From positions 46,696 through 110,695 of the forward strand of contig JAQTSO010000002.1 in the NCBI GenBank assembly GCA_028711215.1: a stretch of DNA of 64,000 nt, in the 5' to 3' direction. Source of the DNA: Endomicrobiaceae bacterium. Lineage in GTDB: Bacteria > Elusimicrobiota > Endomicrobiia > Endomicrobiales > Endomicrobiaceae. The notes beneath the pieces were generated by a model. It made no database searches, was not told where the DNA came from, and saw nothing but the letters and a program-made list of their open reading frames with translations. Positions 1-9,713 of this stretch are shown here, piece by piece; the stretch's first letter is position 1, and each line of letters starts with the position of its first letter. Position numbers and translations under genes: made by a program.

Positions 1-146
1 ATTTAGATTTGGTTTTTTTGCCGGAAGCATTTGATAGGATAGAGTATAAAATAAAAAAGGACGGACATCCCAGCGCAAAAGCAAACGAAGAATTGGCAAA
101 TATTTTAATTGGACATATACAAAATAATGAGTCGCGGCAGAAGTAA
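1..146 (+). CDS. 3' end of SGNH/GDSL-hydrolase-like protein (partial, truncated by window start)
   Basis: Frame starting at base 3 gives LDLVFLPEAFDRIEYKIKKDGHPSAKANEELANILIGHIQNNESRQK*, nearly identical to the C-terminus of the 173..1285 ORF. Confidence 0.8.
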   Translation, partial: LDLVFLPEAFDRIEYKIKKDGHPSAKANEELANILIGHIQNNESRQK

Positions 147-172
147 AATTTGAAGTTTATAATGTAATAAAT

Positions 173-1285
173 ATGGATAAAATAATAGAAATATTAATAA
201 ATCATTTTTTAAAATATCAATTTGTATATGTTTTTTTGTTTATAAGTTTAATTTTTACAATTTTAGCAATATTTACCAAAAAGAAAACATTAAAACTAGT
301 GTTTTTAGTAATTTTTTCGTTATTTATCACAATGGGATTGACAGAATTTATATTGTCATCAAAAATTAAAAATCTTAAAGATTTTGTGGATTATCCGGAA
401 GGGTTATTTTGTCTTGAAGCAAAAAGTATTTATCAAACCAGGCAAATACATATTGTTGATCAAAGCGGTCAAAAAAGAAAATATGAAAATAGACCGGCCA
501 ATACGAATGAAATTGTTCTTTATGATGTTGTTTATTCACAATATTTAAATGGTTTTAGATATACAAGATGTAATTTAAATTCGGATACAAATTATGTGTT
601 TTTGGGATGTTCGTTTGCTTTTGGAGACGGACTGAATGATAATCAGACATTGCCTTATTATTTTTCAAAGTTGATGAATTTTGAGAATAATGTCTTAAAT
701 TGCGGTATGAGCGGACGTTCAACTAATATGGTAATAAATATTTTAGAATCGGATATAATTAATAATTTTATTAGTGAAAACAGCAAAACCAAATATTTTA
801 TTTATTCTTTAATTGATGACCATATGCCAAGAAATTTCAGAATTTCTTGTTACAGGGAGTTCCCAAAAGATAACTGGTTGTACAAAAACGGCAAATGGAA
901 AAGAGTAAGTCAGCCTTTTGGCATATTAAAGGTTATGTTTGCAAGGAGTTATATATTCAATAAAATATTTTTAGATTTTATTGAAAAACATAATATGCCA
1001 TATTATGAAGAATATATGATAAAAAGTTTACAAAGAATAAAAGAAATAGCAGAAATAAAATATAAATCAAAATTAATAATTGTGTTAGGGAGATGTTGCC
1101 AGCAAAATCTCTTGTTTTTGAATGAAATTAAAAAAACAGATTTAGATTTGGTTTTTTTGCCGGAAGCATTTGATAGTATAGAATATAAAATAAAAAAGGA
1201 CGGGCATCCCAGTGCAAAAGCAAATGAAGAACTGGCAAATATTTTAATTAGCCATATACAAAATAATGAGTCGGGGCAGAAGTAA
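173..1285 (+). CDS. Membrane-anchored SGNH/GDSL-hydrolase-like protein
   Basis: N-terminal TM segments; GCSFAFGDG block-I-like motif and DGHPSAKANEELA block-V-like (DxxH) motif. Confidence 0.6.
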   Translation: MDKIIEILINHFLKYQFVYVFLFISLIFTILAIFTKKKTLKLVFLVIFSLFITMGLTEFILSSKIKNLKDFVDYPEGLFCLEAKSIYQTRQIHIVDQSGQKRKYENRPANTNEIVLYDVVYSQYLNGFRYTRCNLNSDTNYVFLGCSFAFGDGLNDNQTLPYYFSKLMNFENNVLNCGMSGRSTNMVINILESDIINNFISENSKTKYFIYSLIDDHMPRNFRISCYREFPKDNWLYKNGKWKRVSQPFGILKVMFARSYIFNKIFLDFIEKHNMPYYEEYMIKSLQRIKEIAEIKYKSKLIIVLGRCCQQNLLFLNEIKKTDLDLVFLPEAFDSIEYKIKKDGHPSAKANEELANILISHIQNNESGQK

Positions 1286-1313
1286 AATCTTGAAGTTTAT
1301 AATGTAATAAATA

Positions 1314-1562
1314 TGGATAAAATAACAGAAATATTAATAAATCATTTTTTTATTTATCAGTTTGCATATATTTTTTGATTAATAAGTTTAGTTTTTATAA
1401 TTTTCGCAATATTTATTAAAATTAAATTATTAAAATCGGTATGTTTATTATTTTTTTCTGTTTTTATTGTTTTTGCAGTAACCGAATCACTGTTTTTTCT
1501 TCCCAAAGGAATTAGCTGATATTATTGCAGACCATATTAATAAGAAAGATAATAAAAATTAA
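1314..1562 (+). pseudogene. Internally deleted third copy of the SGNH-hydrolase-like gene
   Basis: Start matches the start of 173..1285 (MDKITEILINHFF...) then an in-frame stop; end reads PKELADIIADHINKKDNKN*, resembling the family C-terminus. Confidence 0.65.
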
Positions 1563-1586
1563 ACACAAAATGGTATAATAACTGAC

Positions 1587-3128
1587 ATGAATATAAAATC
1601 ACTTGTATTTGCATTTGTTTTTGCTTTTTTCCCCGCCAATCTTTTTGCAAAAGACAGAGCAATTGTATTTTTTTTAGAAACTTCGGACGGGATTTCTCCA
1701 AAAGTATCTCAAAAAATACTTGCGTCAAAAAATTTTTCTTTTACGGCAGAAATTGATGCAACAAAAGAAATCACAAACGAAGTTAACGAACTTGTTTTGG
1801 CAAATAAACTGGAACCGACATTAGTTGTGGAAACAGAACCATACCTGCCTCTGATATCATCAACAATTAAAATAAATGATTCAATATCTTTTGACAGAAC
1901 AAAAGATTTAAAAAACTTCTTGTCAAAATATAATGAAAATTTTAATAATCTTTTTGAAAGAGAAGAATACGGGGTATTTTTTGAGGATTTATATATAAGC
2001 ACTGATACATTTAAGTATTTTGAGAAATTCGGAATAAAATGGTGCGCATCAAAATTTGCGGATGATACAGCGAGGGGTATATTTATTTATGAGGGGATGG
2101 TAGTATTTGTGCCATATACTGATTTTCCATCAAATCCCAAAAATATAGAAAACTGGTTATTAAATAGAAAAGAAAAAATAATCCCTATATATTTGTCAAA
2201 AAAACAGATAAAAAATGAACAGTTTATGACATATTTGGTTGATCTTTTCAAAAACAGCAAATATACTGATATTTTGCTGCCTTCGGATGTGCTGGAACTT
2301 ATTAAACAAAATGAAAAAGAATATACAAATAATTCATATTTACCTCAGGAGTCGGAATTACCGCAAAATATATTGGCAAAAATTGCACTGTCGGCACAAG
2401 AAGTTGATGAACAGGAAAGTTCCCCTTTGTACGTGAGTATAAATGATGAGTTTCTTAATATGTGCAGTGCAAAGATTATCAAAGGAATAATTAAAAATGA
2501 TCTGAGATCTCAAATGTTGTTTGATATTTCCTATTCAAATATATTCAAATTATCAGGCAAGGAAATCCCCGCGATTGACTTGCAAAATATTAGATTAAAT
2601 GAAAATGCTCTGCAAACTATTGATCAACAAAAAACATTTGGTTTTAAAAAAACCGAAGACGGTTATATAATAGAAAACAGTAGCCGCACAATCAGTTCAT
2701 TTGCTGTTAAAAAAACGGACAAATCTGTTGATTTTATTATTAATGTAGATTATGCAAATACTGATACGATTGATATTTATATAGATATGAATGGTATTCC
2801 GGATGCAGGGTGTAATGTCATGCTAAAGGGTGCAGAAGGTTTTTTTATGTCAGAAAATTACTGGGAATATGCGATAAGAATATCAAATAATAAAGTCAGC
2901 GGTTACAGATTTTATGTTGATTCCCTTACACTTGTAAAAAATATTTCAAAAACCGGTAATACAATAAGTATCCCAAATGATATTTTAAGAGGTAATCCGT
3001 ACAATTGGAGTTATCAGGTTGTTGCTACAAAGGAAAACAAAATAGTTGATTTGTTGGCAGATGATAAAGAAAAGGAAAGAATAATAAATACTCATCCGCT
3101 ACAGCTGCAAATGTTTAAATGCGAGTAA
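1587..3128 (+). CDS. Secreted protein of unknown function, possibly polysaccharide-active
   Basis: Signal peptide (MNIKSLVFAFVFAFFPANLFA); long ORF; beta-rich C-terminal domain. Confidence 0.5.
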   Translation: MNIKSLVFAFVFAFFPANLFAKDRAIVFFLETSDGISPKVSQKILASKNFSFTAEIDATKEITNEVNELVLANKLEPTLVVETEPYLPLISSTIKINDSISFDRTKDLKNFLSKYNENFNNLFEREEYGVFFEDLYISTDTFKYFEKFGIKWCASKFADDTARGIFIYEGMVVFVPYTDFPSNPKNIENWLLNRKEKIIPIYLSKKQIKNEQFMTYLVDLFKNSKYTDILLPSDVLELIKQNEKEYTNNSYLPQESELPQNILAKIALSAQEVDEQESSPLYVSINDEFLNMCSAKIIKGIIKNDLRSQMLFDISYSNIFKLSGKEIPAIDLQNIRLNENALQTIDQQKTFGFKKTEDGYIIENSSRTISSFAVKKTDKSVDFIINVDYANTDTIDIYIDMNGIPDAGCNVMLKGAEGFFMSENYWEYAIRISNNKVSGYRFYVDSLTLVKNISKTGNTISIPNDILRGNPYNWSYQVVATKENKIVDLLADDKEKERIINTHPLQLQMFKCE

Positions 3129-3165
3129 AATACAAATATAGCGGCAAAAGCAAAAGAGGTAATAT

Positions 3166-4869
3166 ATGTCATATTTAGTATTGGCAAGAAAATTCAGACC
3201 GGCAAAATTCAGCGAAGTTGTCGGTCAGAACCATATTTCACAAACACTTAAAAATGCGATTACTGAAAATAAAGTCGCACATGCTTATATTTTTAGCGGT
3301 CCCAGGGGAACCGGCAAAACAACAATGGCAAGAATTTTTGCAAAGGCTTTAAATTGTCAGGAAGGAATATCTTCAGAACCATGCGGGAAATGTAAAAACT
3401 GTCTGGAAATAGGAGCAAATCAAAGTTTAGATGTTTTGGAAATAGACGGGGCTTCAAATAACAGAATAGATGAAATAAGAGAAATAAGGGACAACGTCAA
3501 ATTCGGGGCGATGTCTTCAAGATATAAAATTTATATTATTGATGAATTTCACAGAATAACACCACAGGCCTTTGATGCACTGCTTAAAACGCTGGAAGAA
3601 CCGCCGCCACATGTTATTTTTATACTGGCAACAACCGAATTGCAAAAAGCACCGAGTACAATTCTTTCAAGATGTCAGAAGTATCGTTTCAGATTATTGT
3701 CCGCAAAAGAAATAACCGAAGCAATTCAAAATATAGCAAAAAAAGATGATTTTGAAATAGATGACGGTGCTCTTGAAATAATAGTCAATTCAGCCGGCGG
3801 TTCCATGAGAGATGCTTTAAGTCTGCTTGACCAGGCAATTTCATCGTCAAACGGGAAAATTACGTTTGAATATATGAGAAATCTTTTAGGGTTGTTGCCT
3901 AAAGAAATAATAGCTCAGACAACAGAAGATATTGCGAGCAATAATGTTGAATCATTGTTGAGAACATGCAGAAGAGTATATGAAGACGGATATAATATTT
4001 TACAATTTGCTAAAGATTTAAGAGATCATTTGCGCCAGCTTATGATTTACTCTGTTAATCCGGAAATAGCCGATATTTCAACAAATGATAAAAATCTTTA
4101 CAATAAGCAAAAAACACTTTTTACAATATCAAGATTTATAAGGTTGGGCAATCTTATTTCAAAAGTTTTGGAAGAAATGAAGGAGCATGATCAACCGAGA
4201 ATATTATTGGAAATTTATTTATTAAAAATGGCAGAACCGTATTACAACGTAGGCGAATTAATATCAAAGGTAGATGAAATAAGCAAAACGGGAATAAATA
4301 TGGTTAATGATACAAAAGAATTAACTAATCAGGTTAACGATGTTGATGATGATGCGGTTGAGCAGAATATTGATGTTTCGACGATGTCTGAAACAACTGA
4401 TTATGATTTGTTATCCATATCAAAAAATGTAATTTGTGAAGTTGCCCAAAAACATCCTATAAGAGCCCCTATGTTGAACAGTGCACAGATAAAAATATTG
4501 AATAACAATGCCATACAATTATTGTTTAAAGATAAATATGATTTCAACATGGTAAAATCATATGATGAATTAATCAAAAAATTAATATCAAGAAAAATTG
4601 GCAGAGAAATCGGGATTAATATGGGAGTTGATGAAAATATAAGCGTTCCCGATGAAGATATTGTTGCAAAACCGGAGCCGGAACAACCGAAAGAAACATT
4701 TGTTGTGGTTGAGGATTTAAAAGAAACTGCCAAAACTGCCATGCCTGTAAAAATTGAAAATATAGCAAAAAAATTTGCAGGAAAAACAATAAAGAAAAAA
4801 AATAATGAACAACGGGAAAAAATTGGCACAAACAATTCTGATTTTAGTCATGAACAGCCCGAAGAATAA
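3166..4869 (+). CDS. dnaX: DNA polymerase III subunit gamma/tau
   Basis: LARKFRPAKFSEVVGQNHISQTL, GPRGTGKTTMARIFAKALNC, four-Cys zinc motif, LLKTLEEPPPHVIFILATTE. Confidence 0.97.
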   Translation: MSYLVLARKFRPAKFSEVVGQNHISQTLKNAITENKVAHAYIFSGPRGTGKTTMARIFAKALNCQEGISSEPCGKCKNCLEIGANQSLDVLEIDGASNNRIDEIREIRDNVKFGAMSSRYKIYIIDEFHRITPQAFDALLKTLEEPPPHVIFILATTELQKAPSTILSRCQKYRFRLLSAKEITEAIQNIAKKDDFEIDDGALEIIVNSAGGSMRDALSLLDQAISSSNGKITFEYMRNLLGLLPKEIIAQTTEDIASNNVESLLRTCRRVYEDGYNILQFAKDLRDHLRQLMIYSVNPEIADISTNDKNLYNKQKTLFTISRFIRLGNLISKVLEEMKEHDQPRILLEIYLLKMAEPYYNVGELISKVDEISKTGINMVNDTKELTNQVNDVDDDAVEQNIDVSTMSETTDYDLLSISKNVICEVAQKHPIRAPMLNSAQIKILNNNAIQLLFKDKYDFNMVKSYDELIKKLISRKIGREIGINMGVDENISVPDEDIVAKPEPEQPKETFVVVEDLKETAKTAMPVKIENIAKKFAGKTIKKKNNEQREKIGTNNSDFSHEQPEE

Positions 4870-4925
4870 AGCACAACGGTAAAAAGTTAAAATATAATCA
4901 TGAATTAGACCGTGACGTACGAACA

Positions 4926-6560
4926 TTGCAGGATAATATGGCGGAACTAAATTATTGTAAATATACACAAACATTTCTTGAAAAGGCAAACAGCGGCATA
5001 ATATTTTTATTTATAGCTGTAGTATATATTATTTGCAATTTTATTTGGTGGCAGTCAAATACTCCGGTTATCCCGGCAGGGGGATCGGCAGAATATTTTA
5101 TTTATGTTTTTAGAGGCAAAGGATTATCTTTGCATTATATTGCTCCGTTAGTAACGTGGATAATGAGAGGAATGTTTGGTGTTTTTGGTCAGAAATATTT
5201 TGATTTGCAAATTATATTTGTAAATTATATTTTCTTTTTAATCCCGTTATATTTTATATATAAGATAGGAACGGAGTTAAAAGATAGAGAAACCGGCAGA
5301 ATAGCAATGATGTTATTTGCTTTGACGCCTGCAGTATATGGAATGACCAGACAATACGGTCATCATGATTATCATATAATAGCCGGCATAACATTTAATA
5401 TATACTGTTTAATAAAAACAAATTATTTTACTGATAGAAAATGGTCCATAATATACGGGATATCAACAGGGATAGCTTTATTGATAAAAGATTTTTTTGC
5501 AGTGTATTTCTTTGCCCCGTGGCTGTACATGGCAATACAAAGTTTAAAAGAAAAGGGATGTAATAGACATATAATTATTAATATTTTACTGGCGATAGGG
5601 GCAGGTTCTTTGATAGCAGGAATCCATTACTTCAGATTAGGCATAATTATGAAGATGTTGTATGATCCTATAAGCAATTCAACACCGATATTTTTATTTG
5701 AAAATATGCGGGCAATGACAATTGGTTTATACGAAGAACTTTTGTCGCCGCCATTATTTATACTTTTTTTAGTTGGGTTTGTATGGTTTATATGGAAATA
5801 TAAAAATAAGCGTAATAAAATTATAATGTTATTATGGTTTTTAACGCCTTGGACAATAATATTTTTTATGCCGCAACATAAAGTGTCGGAGTGGGGGGCC
5901 GGTTTCATCCCCGCAATAATTTTAATAACCTCGGTTTATTTATCAAATATTAAGATAAAAAATATGAAAATTTTGATTTTATCGTTGATGTTGTTAATAG
6001 GGGTTTTGCAATTATACGTTTTTTCTTACATGCCCGAAAGAAATTTTTTAAATATTGGTTTTAAATTTAAAAATCATTATATTAGTTATTATAATAATAA
6101 ATTTAATTATTATGATGCGGTTACGGCAAAAAATATGTATGATCTGATATCTTATATAAAAATCAAATATCCTAAAGAAATTTTTTATGTAGAAATTACC
6201 GATTATGAGGCCAATAGAATTCTAGAAATGCTTGCAGCTAAAGAAAAAATAAAAATGTTTGCGCTTGAAGATTGGATATGGAATAATTCTTTTAACGGGA
6301 TTAGTAAAATAAAATATATAATTTTTATCGGTAAAAAAATCACGACAAACGACAGAATAAATGTTTTTATGAAACTATATGATCAAGAGCTCAGGCTGTC
6401 ACAAAAGACTCCGCGGGAAGAATATTTAAATTCAATTAGAAATATGATGGAAAAATTTGGTAAAACAATTGAGCAGGACTTTAAAACTGTTGAAATATGG
6501 CATCCTGAAAATGATGAAGAGAACTTAGGAGTTGAGTTTCTAAAGAGAATTAAAGAATAA
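4926..6560 (+). CDS. ArnT/PMT-like (GT39-type) membrane glycosyltransferase
   Basis: Multiple TM helices, YGHHDYHIIAG loop, PMT-like topology. Confidence 0.6.
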   Translation: MQDNMAELNYCKYTQTFLEKANSGIIFLFIAVVYIICNFIWWQSNTPVIPAGGSAEYFIYVFRGKGLSLHYIAPLVTWIMRGMFGVFGQKYFDLQIIFVNYIFFLIPLYFIYKIGTELKDRETGRIAMMLFALTPAVYGMTRQYGHHDYHIIAGITFNIYCLIKTNYFTDRKWSIIYGISTGIALLIKDFFAVYFFAPWLYMAIQSLKEKGCNRHIIINILLAIGAGSLIAGIHYFRLGIIMKMLYDPISNSTPIFLFENMRAMTIGLYEELLSPPLFILFLVGFVWFIWKYKNKRNKIIMLLWFLTPWTIIFFMPQHKVSEWGAGFIPAIILITSVYLSNIKIKNMKILILSLMLLIGVLQLYVFSYMPERNFLNIGFKFKNHYISYYNNKFNYYDAVTAKNMYDLISYIKIKYPKEIFYVEITDYEANRILEMLAAKEKIKMFALEDWIWNNSFNGISKIKYIIFIGKKITTNDRINVFMKLYDQELRLSQKTPREEYLNSIRNMMEKFGKTIEQDFKTVEIWHPENDEENLGVEFLKRIKE

Positions 6561-6581
6561 TAAAAATAAGGTTAAAATTTT

Positions 6582-7178
6582 ATGAACAGACCTCAAGTAA
6601 TAGAAAGAATGATAGATGTTATAAAAAAGTTGCCCGGTGTCGGTCCGAAAATGGCTGAAAGATTATGCTACCATATACTTAAAAGTCAGTCTTATGAAAT
6701 TGATAAACTGATAGATGTAATACAAAAAGCAAGGCAAAAAATCAGAGTATGTTCCGTGTGCTATAATATGAGCGAAACAGATCCATGCCCGATATGTTCT
6801 GACAATTCAAAAGAAAAAGATATTTTATGTGTGGTTGAAACTCCACAGGATTTGATAGCAGTCAGCAAAGTAAAAGATTATAACGGATTATATTTTGTTT
6901 TAGGCGGAGCATTGTCGCCGTTAGATGCAATAGGTCCGAATGACATAAGAATAGATAAGCTTTTAAACAGACTAAAAGATGATAAAATTACCGAAGTTAT
7001 ATTGGCTACTGATATGGATTTGAAAGGTGAAACAACGGCAATATATTTAGCGCAATTAATAAAACCGTTAGGCATAAAAGTATCACGACTCGGTTATGGC
7101 ATTCCGGTAGGAGGCGATATAGAATATGCGGACGAAGTTACAATATCCAGAGCAATTGCCGGCAGAAAGGAAATGTGA
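6582..7178 (+). CDS. recR: Recombination protein RecR
   Basis: LPGVGPKMAERLCYHIL, Cys4 zinc finger, Toprim LATDMDLKGETTAIYL, RLGYGIPVGGDIEYADEVT. Confidence 0.97.
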   Translation: MNRPQVIERMIDVIKKLPGVGPKMAERLCYHILKSQSYEIDKLIDVIQKARQKIRVCSVCYNMSETDPCPICSDNSKEKDILCVVETPQDLIAVSKVKDYNGLYFVLGGALSPLDAIGPNDIRIDKLLNRLKDDKITEVILATDMDLKGETTAIYLAQLIKPLGIKVSRLGYGIPVGGDIEYADEVTISRAIAGRKEM

Positions 7179-7267
7179 GTTTATGTTCCGTTTGGCGGAT
7201 TTTCTATATTTTTGTAGAATAGTGGTGTTTATATGGACAGTTACATTTGGAGTTTTAGTGTAAAACT

Positions 7268-7846
7268 ATGAGAAAAATTAAAAATTTTAAAATAAATATC
7301 AGACCGAGAGAAATTTCAAGGATAGTCCGCAAACTCATAAATGTTTCCGAGCTTAGTATTGATATTGAAGAATCAGTACAAAGAGCATGTTATTTTTACG
7401 GTAAAACAATAAATCCCGCAGTTGTATATGAAACATTTTCGAAAGATACGACAACATTTGTTTTTGATAATCCGGAAATACCAAATAAATGGGTGGCAGC
7501 CAGTTATTATATTCTTACAATAGGCAATACTTTGAAAGAAGAATTTGAAAAAAAACAGGATATTTTTGGGCAATATACAACCCAAATAGTTTCTGCAATA
7601 TCTGCAGACACATTAGAACAATCAAAAAGTTTTGTTCAAAAACTTGTAATATCCGAGGCAAGTGACGAGCAATGTGAATTATCAAGAGGGATAGAGCTTC
7701 CTGCCGATAAATATAATGATATTTGTGAAATTCTCCCGATAGAGAAAATTAATGTTTCAATATCAGAAGACGGGAAGTTTTTGCCCGAATATACAGTGGC
7801 AGGAGTTTTTTATTGGATTCCGGTAAAGAGAAGAAGTAAAAAATAA
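7268..7846 (+). CDS. Vitamin B12-dependent methionine synthase activation-domain-like protein
   Basis: ~190 aa; ILTIGNTLKEEFEKKQDIFGQYTTQIVSAISADTLEQ and C-terminal INVSISEDGKFLPEYTVAGVFYWI resemble the MetH activation-domain pattern. Confidence 0.45.
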   Translation: MRKIKNFKINIRPREISRIVRKLINVSELSIDIEESVQRACYFYGKTINPAVVYETFSKDTTTFVFDNPEIPNKWVAASYYILTIGNTLKEEFEKKQDIFGQYTTQIVSAISADTLEQSKSFVQKLVISEASDEQCELSRGIELPADKYNDICEILPIEKINVSISEDGKFLPEYTVAGVFYWIPVKRRSKK

Positions 7847-7916
7847 TTTTTTAATAAAGTGTTTTAGAAACACAAATAATTTATAAAATTACTTTTTTCA
7901 CGAGCTAAAAAAGTTT

Positions 7917-8186
7917 AGGGCAAGCTAACAAATATAAAGCAATTGTGTTAGCTGTCAAAACAGATGATATGTGAGGCAGAGGGACGAAGTAATAGCGAGC
8001 CTATTACGAGGAAGTCTAACGAAGCAGAGCGCTGTTTGGGTGCTAACCCTTCGGGCTGCGTTACTTTTTGATAAATTTGTACATTTTGCTTGTAAAGTAG
8101 CGAAAACTACTCTCCTGCACAAAATATACAAATTGATTTTCAAAAATTTTAGCAGCACAAATGTTTTATATTTGTTAGATTGTCCT
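7917..8186. repeat. Palindromic (MITE-like or structured-RNA) intergenic element A
   Basis: 25-nt terminal inverted repeats 7917-7941 / 8162-8186 matching 22/25; internal hairpin gtaatag-cgagc-ctattac (7989-8007). Confidence 0.6.
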
Positions 8187-8200
8187 CAAAAAAAGCCCCC

Positions 8201-8364
8201 GCAAAGCACATTCGCTCGTATTTTTCAATGGCATCGCTGAACTTGAAATTTTTGGGCTGCACAGTGGAACCAAAAATTTCTTTAAACAATCAGCGATTAA
8301 AAAACTTTGTAATTTATAGTTTTTTACATTGAAAAATACTTCGCTCATAGGCAGTGCTTTAATG
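8201..8364. repeat. Nested inverted-repeat element B
   Basis: Four nested complementary pairs: 8203-8209/8354-8360, 8218-8230/8327-8339 (13/13), 8233-8240/8290-8297 (8/8), 8245-8255/8270-8280 (11/11). Confidence 0.7.
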
Positions 8365-8450
8365 CGGAAAATACAACAAACGGAAAATTTGTAATAAAAG
8401 TTTGTTTTAAAAAGGCGTTGACAGTTCGGTAAGTTTCAAGGATTTATTTT

Positions 8451-9713
8451 ATGGTAAAAATTTTTTTAATAATTTATAACTTATTTCTTTTAATTTTTCT
8501 TGTCCCGATACTTTTGGGGATAGTTTTATCCGGGAAGAGAAACAGGAAAGATTTTTTTTACTGTATAAAAGAAAGGCTTGCCTGTTATGATATGCCTCAG
8601 TTGGATAAAAATAAAAAAACCGTATGGATTCATTGTGCTTCTCTGGGTGAGGCAAGAGCTGTTGAACCTATGATGGACAAATTGCAAGAGTACAATGTTG
8701 TTATAACTGCAATCACAAAATCTGCCAGAGAATATATTTCTAAATTAAAATCAGTTGATTTTTATGCATTGGCTCCTGTAGATATATATCCGTTTGTCGC
8801 AAAAGTTATTAAAAAAATAAAACCGGATATGTTGCTCCTTATAGAGACTGAATTTTGGCCCAGTCTTCTTTACTGTGCAAATAAATCAAATGTAAAAATA
8901 GTTACGGTTAACGGCAGACTTTCCAAAAGTGCATTTCCTTATTATAAATTGTCATCATTTTTTTGGAGAAAGTTTTTAAATTTAATTTCGCATATATTGG
9001 TGAGAAATGAGCAGGATTATGAAAGATTCATTAAAATAACGGGGTCGTCAGAAAAAATTAAAATAACCGGTAATATTAAATATGACAGGGACTGGACTAA
9101 CGAAAAAACAAACAGAGAAAGTTTGGGTTACCGTAACGATGATTTAATTTTGATTGCAGGAAGCACAAGAAAGGACGAAGAGAAAATTTTGTTAAATGCT
9201 TTTGAAAAATTAAAAAACAAATACAATAATTTAAAATTAATAATAGCACCCAGACATATATCAAGGGTCAATGAAATAGTTAATATTATACAAGAAAAAA
9301 AATTAGAATATTCTTTGTTTTCAACCATAAACAAAAACAATAATAAAAATGTTTTAATGTTAGATGTTTTTGGTAAGTTGCAAATGTTATATTCAGTATC
9401 AGACATAGTTTTTATAGGCGGGTCTATTATAAAAAAAGGCGGACAAAATCCGATAGAACCGTCAGCATACGCCAAACCGACAATTTTCGGCAAATATATG
9501 TATAATTTCGATACTGAATCAAAATTGTTAAAAGATGCCGGTGCATCTTTTGAAGTGTCTGATGAAAATGATTTGCAGGTAAAAATAGATCAGTTACTTG
9601 CAGATAAACAATTGAGAATAAGTATGGGGCAAAAATCATTGAAAGTTGTTGAAAATCAAACGGGTGCAATAAATAAAAATATAGGGATCATAAAGAAATA
9701 TATAGATGAATAA
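8451..9713 (+). CDS. waaA: 3-deoxy-D-manno-octulosonic acid (Kdo) transferase
   Basis: GT30 features: IHCASLGEARAVEPM, LLIETEFWPSLL, NGRLSKSAFPYYKL, GGSIIKKGGQNPIEPSAYAKPTIFG. Confidence 0.93.
   Translation: MVKIFLIIYNLFLLIFLVPILLGIVLSGKRNRKDFFYCIKERLACYDMPQLDKNKKTVWIHCASLGEARAVEPMMDKLQEYNVVITAITKSAREYISKLKSVDFYALAPVDIYPFVAKVIKKIKPDMLLLIETEFWPSLLYCANKSNVKIVTVNGRLSKSAFPYYKLSSFFWRKFLNLISHILVRNEQDYERFIKITGSSEKIKITGNIKYDRDWTNEKTNRESLGYRNDDLILIAGSTRKDEEKILLNAFEKLKNKYNNLKLIIAPRHISRVNEIVNIIQEKKLEYSLFSTINKNNNKNVLMLDVFGKLQMLYSVSDIVFIGGSIIKKGGQNPIEPSAYAKPTIFGKYMYNFDTESKLLKDAGASFEVSDENDLQVKIDQLLADKQLRISMGQKSLKVVENQTGAINKNIGIIKKYIDE

Noticed and set aside
4401-4989. Antisense ORFs over the dnaX 3' end (144, 71, 90 aa)
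   Set aside because: Mirror the Lys/Asn-rich coding strand as F/L-rich frames; no RBS or promoter; dnaX frame clearly coding.
7971-8240. 89-aa ORF (MRQRDEVIASLLRGSLTKQS...)
   Set aside because: Lies across the two inverted-repeat elements; composition follows the repeat, no RBS; an antisense ORF covers the same bases.
7917-8364. RNase P RNA, tmRNA or 6S RNA at this structured region
   Set aside because: The conserved signature motifs of RNase P RNA and tmRNA that I looked for are not present, and the fold does not match the usual 6S layout.
9128-9669. Minus-strand ORFs inside waaA (121, 80 aa)
   Set aside because: Overlap a clearly assigned conserved gene; low-complexity translations without motifs.
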